Origin: Bacteriovoracaceae bacterium | GTDB lineage: Bacteria; Bdellovibrionota; Bacteriovoracia; Bacteriovoracales; Bacteriovoracaceae | Reading direction: 5' to 3' | Length of the DNA: 64,000 nt | NCBI GenBank assembly: GCA_947450475.1 | Contig: CANFVK010000001.1 | Location: 62,001-126,000, forward strand | Shown here: positions 45,332-55,500 of the stretch, piece by piece | Layout of the letters: the number at the start of each line of letters is the position of its first letter | Numbering within the stretch: position 1 is the stretch's first letter | The notes under the pieces: model-generated | What the model saw: the letters and a program-made list of their open reading frames with translations, nothing else | What the model was told of the DNA's origin: nothing | Databases searched by the model: none | Program-made: the position numbers and the translations under genes

Positions 45332-46345
45332 ATGACTAAATTAAAAGTCGCAATTAATGGAATGGGCAGAATTGGAAGAACGGTCCTTAGAGAGTATTTT
45401 AATCGTGCAGAAAATGATTTTGAAATTGTTGCGGTTAATAATCCAGGTAGTCCAAAAGAGTACCTTCATCTTTTGAAATACGACTCAGTTCATGGCGTTT
45501 TAAAGCACGATATTAAATTAGAAAATGACACACTAGTGATCAATGGCAAGGCGATCAAGTTTTTTACCCAAAGGGACCCTTCCGAGATTCCTTGGAGTGA
45601 TTATGGGGTTCAAATTGTCATCGATGCTACCGGTATTTTTAAAGATAAGGCCGGTCTTGGTAAACATATTCGAGGATCTGTGAAAAAGGTCATCATGTGC
45701 GCTCCTGGCCAAGGTCTCGACGCAACTTTTGTTATGGGCATTAATAACCACACTTACGATGCGGCCAAGCATCACATTGTGTCCAATGCAAGCTGCACAA
45801 CCAACTGCTTAGCGCCTGTGGCAAAAGTCTTAAACGATAAGTTTGGTATTGAAAATGGATTTATGACTACGGTTCATTCGTATACTTCCGATCAAATGCT
45901 TTTAGATGGATCCCATTCTGATCCAAGACGGGCCAGAGCCGCCGCACTTTCGATGGTGCCTACAACTACTGGAGCGGCAAAAACGGTAGGCGAAATTATT
46001 CCTGAACTAAAGGGAAAATTAGATGGCTATGCCGTAAGAGTGCCGACCCCCAACGTTTCACTTACCGACTTGACCGTTAATTTAAAAAAAGCAGCAACCA
46101 AGCAAGAAATCAATGCGGCCCTTAAGGAGGCTTCTGAAACTTCTTTAAAGGGAATCTTGCGTTTTGAAGAAGATGAACTTGTATCTGTTGATTTTATGGG
46201 AATGAGACATTCTTCATGTGTAGATGCCAGTCTGACCAACGTCATTGGCAATAGCGCAAAACTAGTTGCTTGGTATGATAACGAAGCAGGATTTTCAAAT
46301 CGCGTACTCGATTTAGTTAAATTTATGGGAAGCAAAGGAATCTAA
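45332..46345 (+). CDS. gap: Glyceraldehyde-3-phosphate dehydrogenase
   Basis: Glycolytic oxidation of glyceraldehyde-3-phosphate. 337 aa. The Rossmann start NGMGRIGR, catalytic C155 (SNASCTTNC) and the WYDNEAGFSNRV ending are present. The coenzyme-selecting aspartate of NAD-dependent enzymes (VND) is Asn here (V35-N36-N37), so NADP use is possible. GGAGGC precedes ATG 45332. pgk follows after 3 nt and tpiA after that, so three consecutive glycolytic steps are co-expressed. Confidence 0.97.
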   Translation: MTKLKVAINGMGRIGRTVLREYFNRAENDFEIVAVNNPGSPKEYLHLLKYDSVHGVLKHDIKLENDTLVINGKAIKFFTQRDPSEIPWSDYGVQIVIDATGIFKDKAGLGKHIRGSVKKVIMCAPGQGLDATFVMGINNHTYDAAKHHIVSNASCTTNCLAPVAKVLNDKFGIENGFMTTVHSYTSDQMLLDGSHSDPRRARAAALSMVPTTTGAAKTVGEIIPELKGKLDGYAVRVPTPNVSLTDLTVNLKKAATKQEINAALKEASETSLKGILRFEEDELVSVDFMGMRHSSCVDASLTNVIGNSAKLVAWYDNEAGFSNRVLDLVKFMGSKGI

Positions 46346-46348
46346 TTC

Positions 46349-47554
46349 ATGGCCTTAAAATTTATAACAGACGAAAGTTTTGGATTACTAGCTAAAGACA
46401 AAAAAGTCTTAGCTCGATTTGATTTCAATGTGCCAATGGATAAAAACGATCCTACTAAAATTGCAGATACCACCCGAGTGGATGAAGCGTTAGGGACCAT
46501 CAAAACTATTTTAGAATATAAACCTAAAAAACTTATTTTGATGAGCCACTTTGGTCGTCCAAAAGGAAAAATTGATCCAAATTTTTCTTTGGAGCCTGTG
46601 GCAAAATACCTCGCAGAAAAACTTGGATTAGAAGTCGTCTTGACTGAAACTGCGTTAGATCGAGGCATTAAAACGCTTTTAAATCTCAATGAACCTAAAA
46701 TAATTATGCTCCAAAATCTTCGTTTTCACCAAGAAGAAGAAGGCAATGATCGGGAATTTGCTCGCAGCTTAGCCGCCTATGGCGATGTTTTTGTTTTTGA
46801 TGCCTTTGGAGCAGCTCATCGCAAGCACGCTTCAACTTATGAGATCAATGCCTTTTTTAAAAATAAAGCTTTCGGTGGGTTACTTTTAAAAAAAGAAGTA
46901 GAATCACTTGAAAAAATTGTTAAAGACCCTGCGAAGCCTTTTGTTGCGATCGTCGGTGGAGCAAAGGTTAGCGATAAAATAAAAATAATCGAAGCCTTGC
47001 TAATCTCGGTTGATAAATTGCTGATAGGGGGAGCTATGGCATATCCCTTTTTGAAAGCTCAAGGGTTTTCTATCGGCCATTCTCTATGTTCAGATGAAGA
47101 TGTTTCCTTGGCAAAAAGAATTTTAGCTACTCCTGCAAAAAATAAAATTGTTCTCCCTAGCGATCATATTGCTTCCGAAACTTTTGGTGGCACTCCAATA
47201 GAAATTGGTAATGCTAGTATACCTGAAGCAATGATTGGTTTAGATATTGGTCCGGCAACACTTCAGAATTATTGTGATCATTTAAATAAAGCTAAAACAG
47301 TGCTGTGGAATGGTCCAATGGGATTGTTTGAAAATTCCCAATACGCAGCAGGTACTTTTGGAATAGCCAGGGCTTTATCAAATTTAGAAAATGCCTTTAC
47401 TCTCGTTGGCGGAGGCGATTCTGTGAGCGCTGTTAATGCTTCGGGGTTGGCTGAAAAGATGTCGCACATTTCTACTGGAGGCGGAGCAAGTCTTGAGTAC
47501 ATTGAGAATGGTTCTCTTCCAGGCATTCAAGCTCTTAAATTTGGTATTGACTAG
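46349..47554 (+). CDS. pgk: Phosphoglycerate kinase
   Basis: 401 aa, normal length. The N-terminal substrate-binding RFDFNVPM and LMSHFGRPKG, the central AIVGGAKVSDKI and the C-terminal GGGDSVSAVNASG and STGGGASLEYI motifs are all present. It transfers phosphate from 1,3-bisphosphoglycerate to ADP. Second gene of the gap-pgk-tpiA operon. Confidence 0.97.
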   Translation: MALKFITDESFGLLAKDKKVLARFDFNVPMDKNDPTKIADTTRVDEALGTIKTILEYKPKKLILMSHFGRPKGKIDPNFSLEPVAKYLAEKLGLEVVLTETALDRGIKTLLNLNEPKIIMLQNLRFHQEEEGNDREFARSLAAYGDVFVFDAFGAAHRKHASTYEINAFFKNKAFGGLLLKKEVESLEKIVKDPAKPFVAIVGGAKVSDKIKIIEALLISVDKLLIGGAMAYPFLKAQGFSIGHSLCSDEDVSLAKRILATPAKNKIVLPSDHIASETFGGTPIEIGNASIPEAMIGLDIGPATLQNYCDHLNKAKTVLWNGPMGLFENSQYAAGTFGIARALSNLENAFTLVGGGDSVSAVNASGLAEKMSHISTGGGASLEYIENGSLPGIQALKFGID

Positions 47555-47562
47555 GAAGTAGT

Positions 47563-48327
47563 ATGAAAAGAGACATTCACATTGTTGGCAATTGGAAGAT
47601 GAACCAAACGCTTCAAGCGATAAGTGATTTTTTTGTAGAGATGAGTAAAATGAAAATGGAGCTCAAGTGCCAGGCATGGATTGCACCTCAAGCTCTGCAT
47701 ATTCCCATTTTAAAAGAAATTGCCTTTACTACTGGGGCTATTGCTATCGGAGCCCAAAATTGCAGCGAACATGACTCTGGCGCTTATACCGGTGAAATTT
47801 CTCCTCTGGCCTTAGCCGATTTAGGTGTGGAGTTTGTGATTATCGGTCACTCTGAAAGAAGAACGATTTATAAAGAAGACAATCCGTTATTGAATAAAAA
47901 AGTTTTAGCGGCGCTAAAACACAATTTAAAAGTTATTTACTGTGTTGGTGAAACTCTTTTAGAAAGAGAGTCTAATCTAACTTTTGACGTCCTAGAGGAG
48001 CAGCTTGCAGAGGGGCTAAAAAATATTTCTTCTGATAAGCTCCCACTGTTGCTTATAGCTTACGAGCCCGTTTGGGCCATAGGGACTGGCAAGACAGCTA
48101 GTGCCGAGCAAGCAGAAGAGGCTCATGCCTTTATCCGTTCAAAGCTCTCAGCGGGTGCTGAGTCGACTATCATACTGTATGGTGGTTCAGTTAAGCCCGA
48201 CAATATTGACATGCTGCTAAGCAAAGAAAACATTGATGGAGCTTTAGTAGGAGGTGCAAGCCTTAAAGCTGCTGATTTCAGGGCCCTGTGTTCAAGCGCA
48301 AGTGCTTACGAAACTCGCAAAGGCTAA
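47563..48327 (+). CDS. tpiA: Triosephosphate isomerase
   Basis: 254 aa. NWKMN at the N-terminus, catalytic histidine in IIGHSERR, catalytic glutamate in AYEPVWAIGTGKTA, and the phosphate-binding YGGSVKPDN are present. It starts 8 nt after pgk and completes the triose part of glycolysis in this operon. Confidence 0.97.
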   Translation: MKRDIHIVGNWKMNQTLQAISDFFVEMSKMKMELKCQAWIAPQALHIPILKEIAFTTGAIAIGAQNCSEHDSGAYTGEISPLALADLGVEFVIIGHSERRTIYKEDNPLLNKKVLAALKHNLKVIYCVGETLLERESNLTFDVLEEQLAEGLKNISSDKLPLLLIAYEPVWAIGTGKTASAEQAEEAHAFIRSKLSAGAESTIILYGGSVKPDNIDMLLSKENIDGALVGGASLKAADFRALCSSASAYETRKG

Positions 48328-48399
48328 GAGCAACTTCTTTACAAAGGAGTGCTAAGTTTGCTATTTAATTAAGACTAATTTTTTTAATAGGAAAAAAAA

Positions 48400-48750
48400 A
48401 TGACAACCGCTTTAATGATTCTTCAGGCCATTACTTCTGTATTTTTAATCATCGTCGTACTTCTTCAATTTGGAAAAGGCGCTGAGGCAGGTTTAATGAC
48501 AGCGGCAGGTTCTGAATCTATTATGTCGAGTTCGACTCGTGGAAATATTATGACCAAAATTACTGCGGTGTTGGCAATAATCTTTCTTGGCAATTCAATT
48601 CTTTTAGCTCGCTTACAAGATACAAAATACCAAAAATCAATATTGGATAATGAGAAGCCATTGGCCCGTCCATTAAATTCAGATGCTCAAAAGGCACCTG
48701 TTTCTTCAGCGACTAGCGCTCCAGTGGCAGCTCCAGCCGCTAAGAAGTAA
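48400..48750 (+). CDS. secG: Protein-export membrane subunit SecG
   Basis: 116 aa. Two hydrophobic helices (about 2-22 and 52-70) flank the SecG signature VVLLQFGKGAEAGLM. The C-terminal 40 residues are an Ala/Pro-rich tail. SecG stimulates preprotein translocation through SecYE. Genes for tpiA and secG are neighbours in many bacteria, as here (72 nt apart). Confidence 0.93.
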   Translation: MTTALMILQAITSVFLIIVVLLQFGKGAEAGLMTAAGSESIMSSSTRGNIMTKITAVLAIIFLGNSILLARLQDTKYQKSILDNEKPLARPLNSDAQKAPVSSATSAPVAAPAAKK

Positions 48751-48756
48751 ATTCTT

Positions 48757-49914
48757 ATGGATTCGATTACTATTAGTTTAATCGAAAAAGAGTTTGCTCA
48801 CCTAAAATCAATCTATTTTAATTCTGCTTATTTTGGGCCAAGTCCCATTCGCTCCAAAGCGACAATTGAAGCAGCTATGCAAAAAGAACTCGATCCCTCG
48901 TTTTATGCTTACGATGATTGGATGAGTATTTCGGAAAATTTGCGAATCAAGTTCGCCAATCTACTTAATGTTGGTGCAGACTTCATAACTCATTCCACTT
49001 CTTCCTCCGATGTTGTCAATATCGTGGCCAATGGTTTCATGTTTGAAAAAGGAGATCATGTTGCAGCGATCGACAAAGATTATCCTTCTAATATTTTGCC
49101 TTGGATGTTGGCCGAAAAAAATTTTAAACAATTTACTTTTGATAGATTTGATTTAGCCGATCAAATTGTACCAACTGCTGAATGGTTAGAGAAAAAACTT
49201 CACCCTCAAACCAAAATCTTTGATATGTCATGGGTAACTTTTGATACGGGTAAGAAAATGGATATCCTCTCCATTGGCAAGATGCTTCGTTCAAAAGGAA
49301 TTATGTTCATTGTAGATGCGACTCAGGCGTTGGGGGGCATGGAAATCACTGCCGAAGAACTCTCTTATATTGATATTCTTACCTGCTCTTCTTATAAGTG
49401 GATGCTAGGTCCTTATGGACATGCTTTTGCATATTTTAATCAATCTGCGCAAGATAAAATATATCATCGCAATGCTAATTGGATATTAAGTCCAAAATCT
49501 AAAGTAGTTTATAATCTGCTTGATTACACTACCGAGACTCTTCCTGGTGCCAGACAGTACGACCGAGGACAAGCTGCCAATTTACTTTGTTCTGGTTGTC
49601 TTGAGGGAAGTTTAAGTTTTTTAACTGAAGTGGGATTAAAAACAATTCAAACTCATAATGCTGAAGTTCGTGATTATTTCCTAGATCATTTTCCGAAAAA
49701 TAAATACTCACTCGTTACGCCTCGTGAATATATGGGAAATATTGTCTGCTTAAAAGCTGCAGATGCCGACAGCGTTGCTCTGGAGGCAGACTTGAAGAAG
49801 CGCAATATCGATGTTTCTGTAAGACAAGGCAATATCAGACTTTCATTTCATATTTTCAACTCAAAAACTCAAGTTGATGAATTGATCAAAGCACTTGATC
49901 ACCAAAAACATTAA
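48757..49914 (+). CDS. Class V aminotransferase-fold PLP enzyme
   Basis: 385 aa. Fold-type I PLP enzyme related to cysteine desulfurases and isopenicillin-N epimerase. Substrate-side motif FNSAYFGPSP, PLP aspartate in IVDATQALGGME, and the Schiff-base lysine in SSYKWMLGPYG are visible. No cysteine stands in the usual desulfurase C-terminal loop, so desulfurase activity is uncertain; substrate unknown. It starts 6 nt after secG, probably in the same transcript. Its TAA shares TTAA with the stop of the convergent HD-GYP gene. Confidence 0.85.
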   Translation: MDSITISLIEKEFAHLKSIYFNSAYFGPSPIRSKATIEAAMQKELDPSFYAYDDWMSISENLRIKFANLLNVGADFITHSTSSSDVVNIVANGFMFEKGDHVAAIDKDYPSNILPWMLAEKNFKQFTFDRFDLADQIVPTAEWLEKKLHPQTKIFDMSWVTFDTGKKMDILSIGKMLRSKGIMFIVDATQALGGMEITAEELSYIDILTCSSYKWMLGPYGHAFAYFNQSAQDKIYHRNANWILSPKSKVVYNLLDYTTETLPGARQYDRGQAANLLCSGCLEGSLSFLTEVGLKTIQTHNAEVRDYFLDHFPKNKYSLVTPREYMGNIVCLKAADADSVALEADLKKRNIDVSVRQGNIRLSFHIFNSKTQVDELIKALDHQKH

Positions 49915-51059
49915 CTAGCTTTCTTTTTAAATTTGGCAGTAATTTTTTGGGGATTTTCTTTATCAAAGACTTTGACTTTGAAGTTTGGTTCAGGAACTCG
50001 AAAGGGTAGAACATTTTGGGGGTGACATGGATCAAAATCTTCAGGAAGTTCTCGATTGCTGCGACCATTAAGAATGAGTTGTTTAACGTTTTTGGTGAAG
50101 ACTTCAAAGAGCTCAGGATCTAACTTCTTGCCTACAGATTTCTCCATAACTCGGAGTGCATCTTCAGTAGAAAGTACTTCATGGTAAGATCTTTTTGTCG
50201 TGATCGCATCAAAAAAATCAGCAATGGCAGTAACCCTTGCTAGAAGATGAATATTCACTCCAGATAGTTTTTGTGGATAGCCAGTGCCATTAAAATTTTC
50301 ATGATGTTCGTGAACAATTCTTTGGATGACTCTAAAGTCAATTCCTTCGCAACCACAGCTATTTTCCTCTAGCAATTGATGTCCGTAGTCTGGATGTTTT
50401 TTAATCATATCAAACTCAGCATCATCGAGTTTATCTGGTTTATTAATTAAATCTGTTGAGATTTTAACTTTTCCAATGTCATGGAGTAATCCACCTAATC
50501 CCGCCAGGACAATTTCTTCTTTCGGAGCTTGAGGTCTGGCTGCAGAATAGAGAGCAATACAATACATTGAAACATTTATCGAGTGGTCATAAGTGTAAAA
50601 ATCATGAAAGCTTAATGAAGCTATGAGGCTTTGCAGTTGGGAGACATCATAATCTTTTACGACATCAACCATTGATTCTACTGAGGTTTTGCAACCTTGA
50701 ATCGTTTCAGAGAGAATATCAGTATTAAACTCTTTATCTGAATCAAAAATTTTATCAAGGTAGTGGATGGCCGAGGATTTTATAATTTCTGATTTTTGAT
50801 TGTCGCTAACACCTTTGCAAAGTATAAGGCTCTTTAAATAATTCTCACGCTGTGATTCATGAACGTATAATTGGAAGTATTTTTTTTTGAAAACTTTCAA
50901 ATCATCAAAAGTTAAAATATCATTTTGAGGATAGATACGAACATACTTTTCTTTTAAATCATTTGAAGAAGAGTTGACAAAAAGATCGTAAGGCATTGGC
51001 TGATTTAAAACTATCAAGTCAAATGAGATGGAAAAAAAGTTATTGTCTATTTTGTTCAT
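49911..51059 (-). CDS. HD-GYP domain cyclic-di-GMP phosphodiesterase
   Basis: 382 aa. The C-terminal HD-GYP domain (about 150-345) has HDIGKVKIS, the HHENFNGTGYP motif with the GYP tripeptide, and ARVTAIADFFDAITTKRSY. All metal ligands appear intact, so it should hydrolyse c-di-GMP. The N-terminal 130 residues are a poorly conserved sensory or helical region with no transmembrane segment. It probably lowers c-di-GMP and so promotes motility. Divergent from the MFS gene. Confidence 0.9.
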   Translation of the reverse strand: MNKIDNNFFSISFDLIVLNQPMPYDLFVNSSSNDLKEKYVRIYPQNDILTFDDLKVFKKKYFQLYVHESQRENYLKSLILCKGVSDNQKSEIIKSSAIHYLDKIFDSDKEFNTDILSETIQGCKTSVESMVDVVKDYDVSQLQSLIASLSFHDFYTYDHSINVSMYCIALYSAARPQAPKEEIVLAGLGGLLHDIGKVKISTDLINKPDKLDDAEFDMIKKHPDYGHQLLEENSCGCEGIDFRVIQRIVHEHHENFNGTGYPQKLSGVNIHLLARVTAIADFFDAITTKRSYHEVLSTEDALRVMEKSVGKKLDPELFEVFTKNVKQLILNGRSNRELPEDFDPCHPQNVLPFRVPEPNFKVKVFDKENPQKITAKFKKKAS

Positions 51060-51165
51060 AACATTTTATCGGTGTAATTAAAATTATCTATAAGTTCGTT
51101 CCAGTGAGAATTAATCCGACCTTTTTACTTACATTGCTTTATTTTAGCATATTTTCGAGTGGTTA

Positions 51166-51194
51166 TAGTCAAGGGTCGCTAACCTCGCTACAAT
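51166..51194 (+). promoter_or_regulatory. Promoter giving a predicted leaderless mRNA (MFS gene)
   Basis: TAGTCA (51166-51171) and TACAAT (51189-51194) are 17 nt apart; ATG 51201 begins 6 nt after the -10. There is no Shine-Dalgarno sequence, so a leaderless mRNA is expected. Confidence 0.45.
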
Positions 51195-51200
51195 ACAGTA

Positions 51201-52445
51201 ATGAATAATTCGATTCCTTTAAAAAACGATCCCTATATTGCTCTAAAGTTTGCCGATTTCCGCTATTTTGTGACAACCAAAATATTAATAACTATGGCAT
51301 TGCAAATCCAAGCGGTGGTCGTTGGGTGGCACATTTATTCGCTAACTCATGATCCACTTTCTTTAGGATTGATCGGTTTAGTTGAAATCATACCCAACTT
51401 CTCTGTCACTTTATTTGCTGGTCATTTTGCAGATCTCTATGATCGCAAAAAAATAGTTTATAGTTGCTTAACTGCATTGCTTATTTGCAGTCTTAGTCTA
51501 TTTTATGCAGCTTATTCCTCATCCACCTATCAGCTCTACTGGCTTTACGCAATTATTGCATTGAGTGGTTTTGCTAGAGGAATTATTTCGCCGTCATTAT
51601 TTTCGATACTGACGGAATGTGTTCCTAAAGAGCATTATGTTAATTCAACTTCATGGCATTCAACTCTTTGGCAAATTGCGTTCATGATTGGCGCAGGAGG
51701 AAGTGGGTTTCTATTTAATTTTTTGTCTTACAATGCTTACTTGGTCATCTTTATTTTAATCAGCTTAAGTATGATTGCTTTTTATTTCATTTCACCAAAG
51801 CACCATTCTTTAAAGCAGGATAAACAAGCGTCTATGCTTGATTCAATCAAATTGGGGATTAAATTTGTTTTTAGCAATCAAGTTTTCTTAGGTGCAATTT
51901 CTCTTGATCTTTTTGCAGTCTTGTTTGGTGGTGCGGTCGCCCTGCTGCCCATATATGCTAACGATATTTTAAAAGTGGGACCTAAAGGGTTAGGCTTTTT
52001 AAAAGCAGCTCCGAGTTTAGGTTCTTTTTTAATGGCGGCGATTGTTGTTCACTGGCCTCCGGTAAAAAACACTGGAAAAAAGTTATTGTGGGCGGTTTTG
52101 GGCTTTGGGCTTTGCATGATTATTTTTGGCATATCAAAAAATTACTATCTTTCACTTTTTGTCCTGGCCCTGAGTGGTGCTTTTGACAATATTTCAGTGG
52201 TTGTTCGCGGTACGATTATGCAATCGATGGTACCAGTTGATATGAAGGGAAAGGTTTATGCAGTTAATTCAATTTTTATTGGCTCCAGCAATGAAATCGG
52301 CGCTTTTGAATCTGGTTTAACCGCGAGGTTAATGGGAGTTGTACCGTCAGTGGTTTTTGGAGGTACGATGACACTTGGGGTTGTTATTTTTACATACCTC
52401 AAGGCTCCCAAACTTAAAAATCTCAATTTTTTAAAAAATTCTTAG
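51201..52445 (+). CDS. MFS transporter, exporter type
   Basis: 414 aa with about 12 hydrophobic helices. The MFS loop motif GHFADLYDRKK between helices 2 and 3 and RGIISPSLFSILTECVPKE fit the MFS_3 (EntS/multidrug-like) branch. Substrate unknown. There is no ribosome site upstream of ATG 51201, but a -10 element lies 6 nt before it. Confidence 0.87.
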   Translation: MNNSIPLKNDPYIALKFADFRYFVTTKILITMALQIQAVVVGWHIYSLTHDPLSLGLIGLVEIIPNFSVTLFAGHFADLYDRKKIVYSCLTALLICSLSLFYAAYSSSTYQLYWLYAIIALSGFARGIISPSLFSILTECVPKEHYVNSTSWHSTLWQIAFMIGAGGSGFLFNFLSYNAYLVIFILISLSMIAFYFISPKHHSLKQDKQASMLDSIKLGIKFVFSNQVFLGAISLDLFAVLFGGAVALLPIYANDILKVGPKGLGFLKAAPSLGSFLMAAIVVHWPPVKNTGKKLLWAVLGFGLCMIIFGISKNYYLSLFVLALSGAFDNISVVVRGTIMQSMVPVDMKGKVYAVNSIFIGSSNEIGAFESGLTARLMGVVPSVVFGGTMTLGVVIFTYLKAPKLKNLNFLKNS

Positions 52446-52453
52446 CCATTTCT

Positions 52454-52481
52454 TTGACTAATTTCTTTCTTCAGATATAGT
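52454..52481 (+). promoter_or_regulatory. Sigma70-type promoter of the subtilase gene
   Basis: TTGACT (52454-52459) and TATAGT (52476-52481), 16 nt apart, 34 nt before ATG 52516. Confidence 0.6.
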
Positions 52482-52515
52482 CTGCCGTCGGTGAACTGCT
52501 GAGGGAGACTCTTTC

Positions 52516-55500
52516 ATGAAAATTCAATTTAATTCGATTTTTATCATGCTATTTTTACTAAGCGTTACAACATCCTGTGCTCCTAGAAATCATAGCGTAT
52601 TAGAAAAGTTAATCTCCGGTGACTATTTCAGCATGCGCCAACAGACACCAACTCACTACGTGGGATTAATTCAACTTAATTCCCCTGCGCTTTTATCAAA
52701 TGCCAAAATAATTAACGGAAAAGCACAAATTGATTTAGCTGCTAAAAACGATATTGTACAAGAGCAAGAAAATGCGATTGATCAATTAAAAGCGCTCTCA
52801 CCGGAAATAAGAATAATCGCTAGCTACAAATTAGTTCTAAATGCGATTTCATTTATTGCACCAAGTGATTTGGTAGATAAAATTGCAAAGATAAATGGAG
52901 TCTCTCGAGTAATCGAAAACACTAATTTTAATCGTCCTCAAATTTCCTCTAGTGAACAAATTGAAAATACACTGGCGACTCTGGGCTCCGGTTTAAATGA
53001 TCACAACACCGTGACTTTTATAGGTGCCGATAAGTTGCATAAATTGGGTATCAGTGGCCAAAATATGAAAGTTGGGATCATTGATACTGGAATTGATTAC
53101 ACTCATATCATGCTGGGAGGTCCTGGCAAAAAAGAAATATTCGATGCTATTGATCCTAAAACTTCCAATGAATTTTTTCCCAATCAATTGGTAGTTGGTG
53201 GAGCCGATTTTGTGGGCACCGACTATTCTCCATCCTCAGCCGATATAGAGCAAATGATTCCCAAGAGAGATTCAAATCCAATTGATGAATCAGGACATGG
53301 ATCGCACGTAGCGGGTACCGTTTCAGGTCATGGTGATGGACTCAAGACATATTCTGGAGTTGCTCCAGAAGCCAAACTTTATGCTTTAAAAGTTTTTGGC
53401 AAGCAAGGCGGAACTTCTGACATCGCGGTTATAGAGGCATTAGAATTTGCGGCAGACATCACAGAATCAATGAACCCAAATGAGCGACTAGATGTAGTAA
53501 ATCTTTCACTTGGGGGAGGATACGGTAAACCGAAAGTTCTTTATTCTGAGGCCATTAAAAATCTCACCAGAGGTGGCACTGTGGTTGTAGCTTCTGCCGG
53601 TAACTCTGGAGATAACCCTTACATCGTGGGAGCTCCTTCAACATCAGATGAAGCCATTTCAGTTGCCGCTGGCATCGATGATATGCCTCAAAATATTTTA
53701 ATTCCAGCAGTCTCTGTTAAACTTAAGGATCAAGAAAAGTTAGTAGAAAAAATTGAAGGCAATATCAGCTTGCCGGCAGAAAATAGTTTGGTGTCAGGCT
53801 CCCTGGTCTATCTTGGCAACGGTGCAGATCCAGTCGCTGAAGATATACAAATCGCGGTAAAAGGAAAAATTGCTCTTATCGATCGAGGAGTTAATTCATT
53901 CGTGGATAAACTTTCTTTGGCTACAAAGCTTCAGGCAATAGGAGTTGTCGTTGTCAACAATCAGGAAGGACCCGCCATTGCGATGGGAGGAGAGGGCAAA
54001 TTTGAAATTCCAGCAGTCATGATAACTAAAAATATGGGAAATTTGATCAAGGACGAATTAAAAAATCTTCTCAACGTAGAATTTAATTTTTCTCCAGGAA
54101 AAAATATTTCTCGTGATGATTTAATCGATACAATTACATCCTTTTCTTCTAGGGGACCTCGTTCATTAGATTCTTTGATTAAGCCAGAAATCACAGGCCC
54201 AGGTTTAAATGTTATTTCTGCTAAAATGGGCAGTGGGGAGCAGGGAGTGCAATTAAGTGGAACTTCTATGTCTGGTCCACACATTGCAGGTGTAATGACA
54301 CTTTTAAAGCAAGCTTTTCCTACGATGACAGTGGCACAGTTAAAAGCCAAGGCATTAAATAATTCAAAAATCTTAATGAAAGAAAATGCTCACGTTCCAG
54401 TTTCTCTTCAGGGGGCAGGACGAGTACAGGTTGACCGTGCTTTTAATTCTAAAGTTCTTGCTATGCCTGCCACATTATCTCTTGGAGAAGTTTCAATTTC
54501 ATCTAACAAAACAATCTCCAAAGCAATAACTATAACTAACTTTTCAAATCGAGATTTGGTATTTGCTACACGCTCGATGAGTACAAAAAACATTCAAGTT
54601 TCTTTACCTGGATCTTTTAAAGTAAAAGCCAATAACTCTATAAAAATCAACGTAAGTTTTACGTTGTTAAAAGCTAATGATGATACAAATAATATTGAAG
54701 CAGATGGTTTTGTCATGCTAAGTTCTGAGGATGGCATTGAGAAAATGAATATCCCATTTCTGGCAGTCCTAAATAAAGTCACATCTATTGAAGCTTCTGA
54801 TTTTTTGACTATGACAAATTCTTCTGACGATAAAGTTGGAGCTGAAGTTCGGCTTACTTTAAATAACAAAGGGCAAAATAATGGAGATGCTCTGGTCTTT
54901 AATTTGTTAGGACTTGATGAAAGAAAAACAATAAATCCACCTCTAAATATCTCTAAAAGCACGTCTTGCGATTTAGAAGCGGCAGGAATCAGGATTATTG
55001 ATAAAGACATTGATGGGGTCAGCAAAAAATATCTTCAAGTAGGAATAAAGCTTTATGATGCTCTAACTATGTGGCAGCCTTGCGATATCTCATTGCAAAT
55101 TGATACAAATAAAGATGGTGTTGCCGACTTAGAACTTTTGGGTATTAAGGCTAACTACGTAAGTGGTATTGCTGCTGATACTTTTGCCTCGCTATTGCTT
55201 GATGCAAAATTAGCCAGAGAGATTCGCAAAGACTTCGAACTAGCTCCGCAAACGGCGAAAGAAAACTATCTGCCGGCATTAATTGATGGCTCAAAGATGA
55301 TGTACTACAACCACGCCAATGTTGCAGTCATTGAAGCCGATTTAGCAAAAATTCCTACTGATAAAAAAGGAAATGTGGGCATTAAATTGGCAGTGAGCAA
55401 TTTGGAAACAGAAGAAAATTCAGATGACTTTTTAGCTAATCATGGTCAAAAATGGCAATCGATTAACTTAAGTGAAATGGCTTTTGCTTTTTACGAAATG

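Noticed and set aside
45533..47526. Several minus-strand ORFs opposite gap and pgk
   Set aside because: They are antisense to highly conserved glycolytic genes and have no family features.
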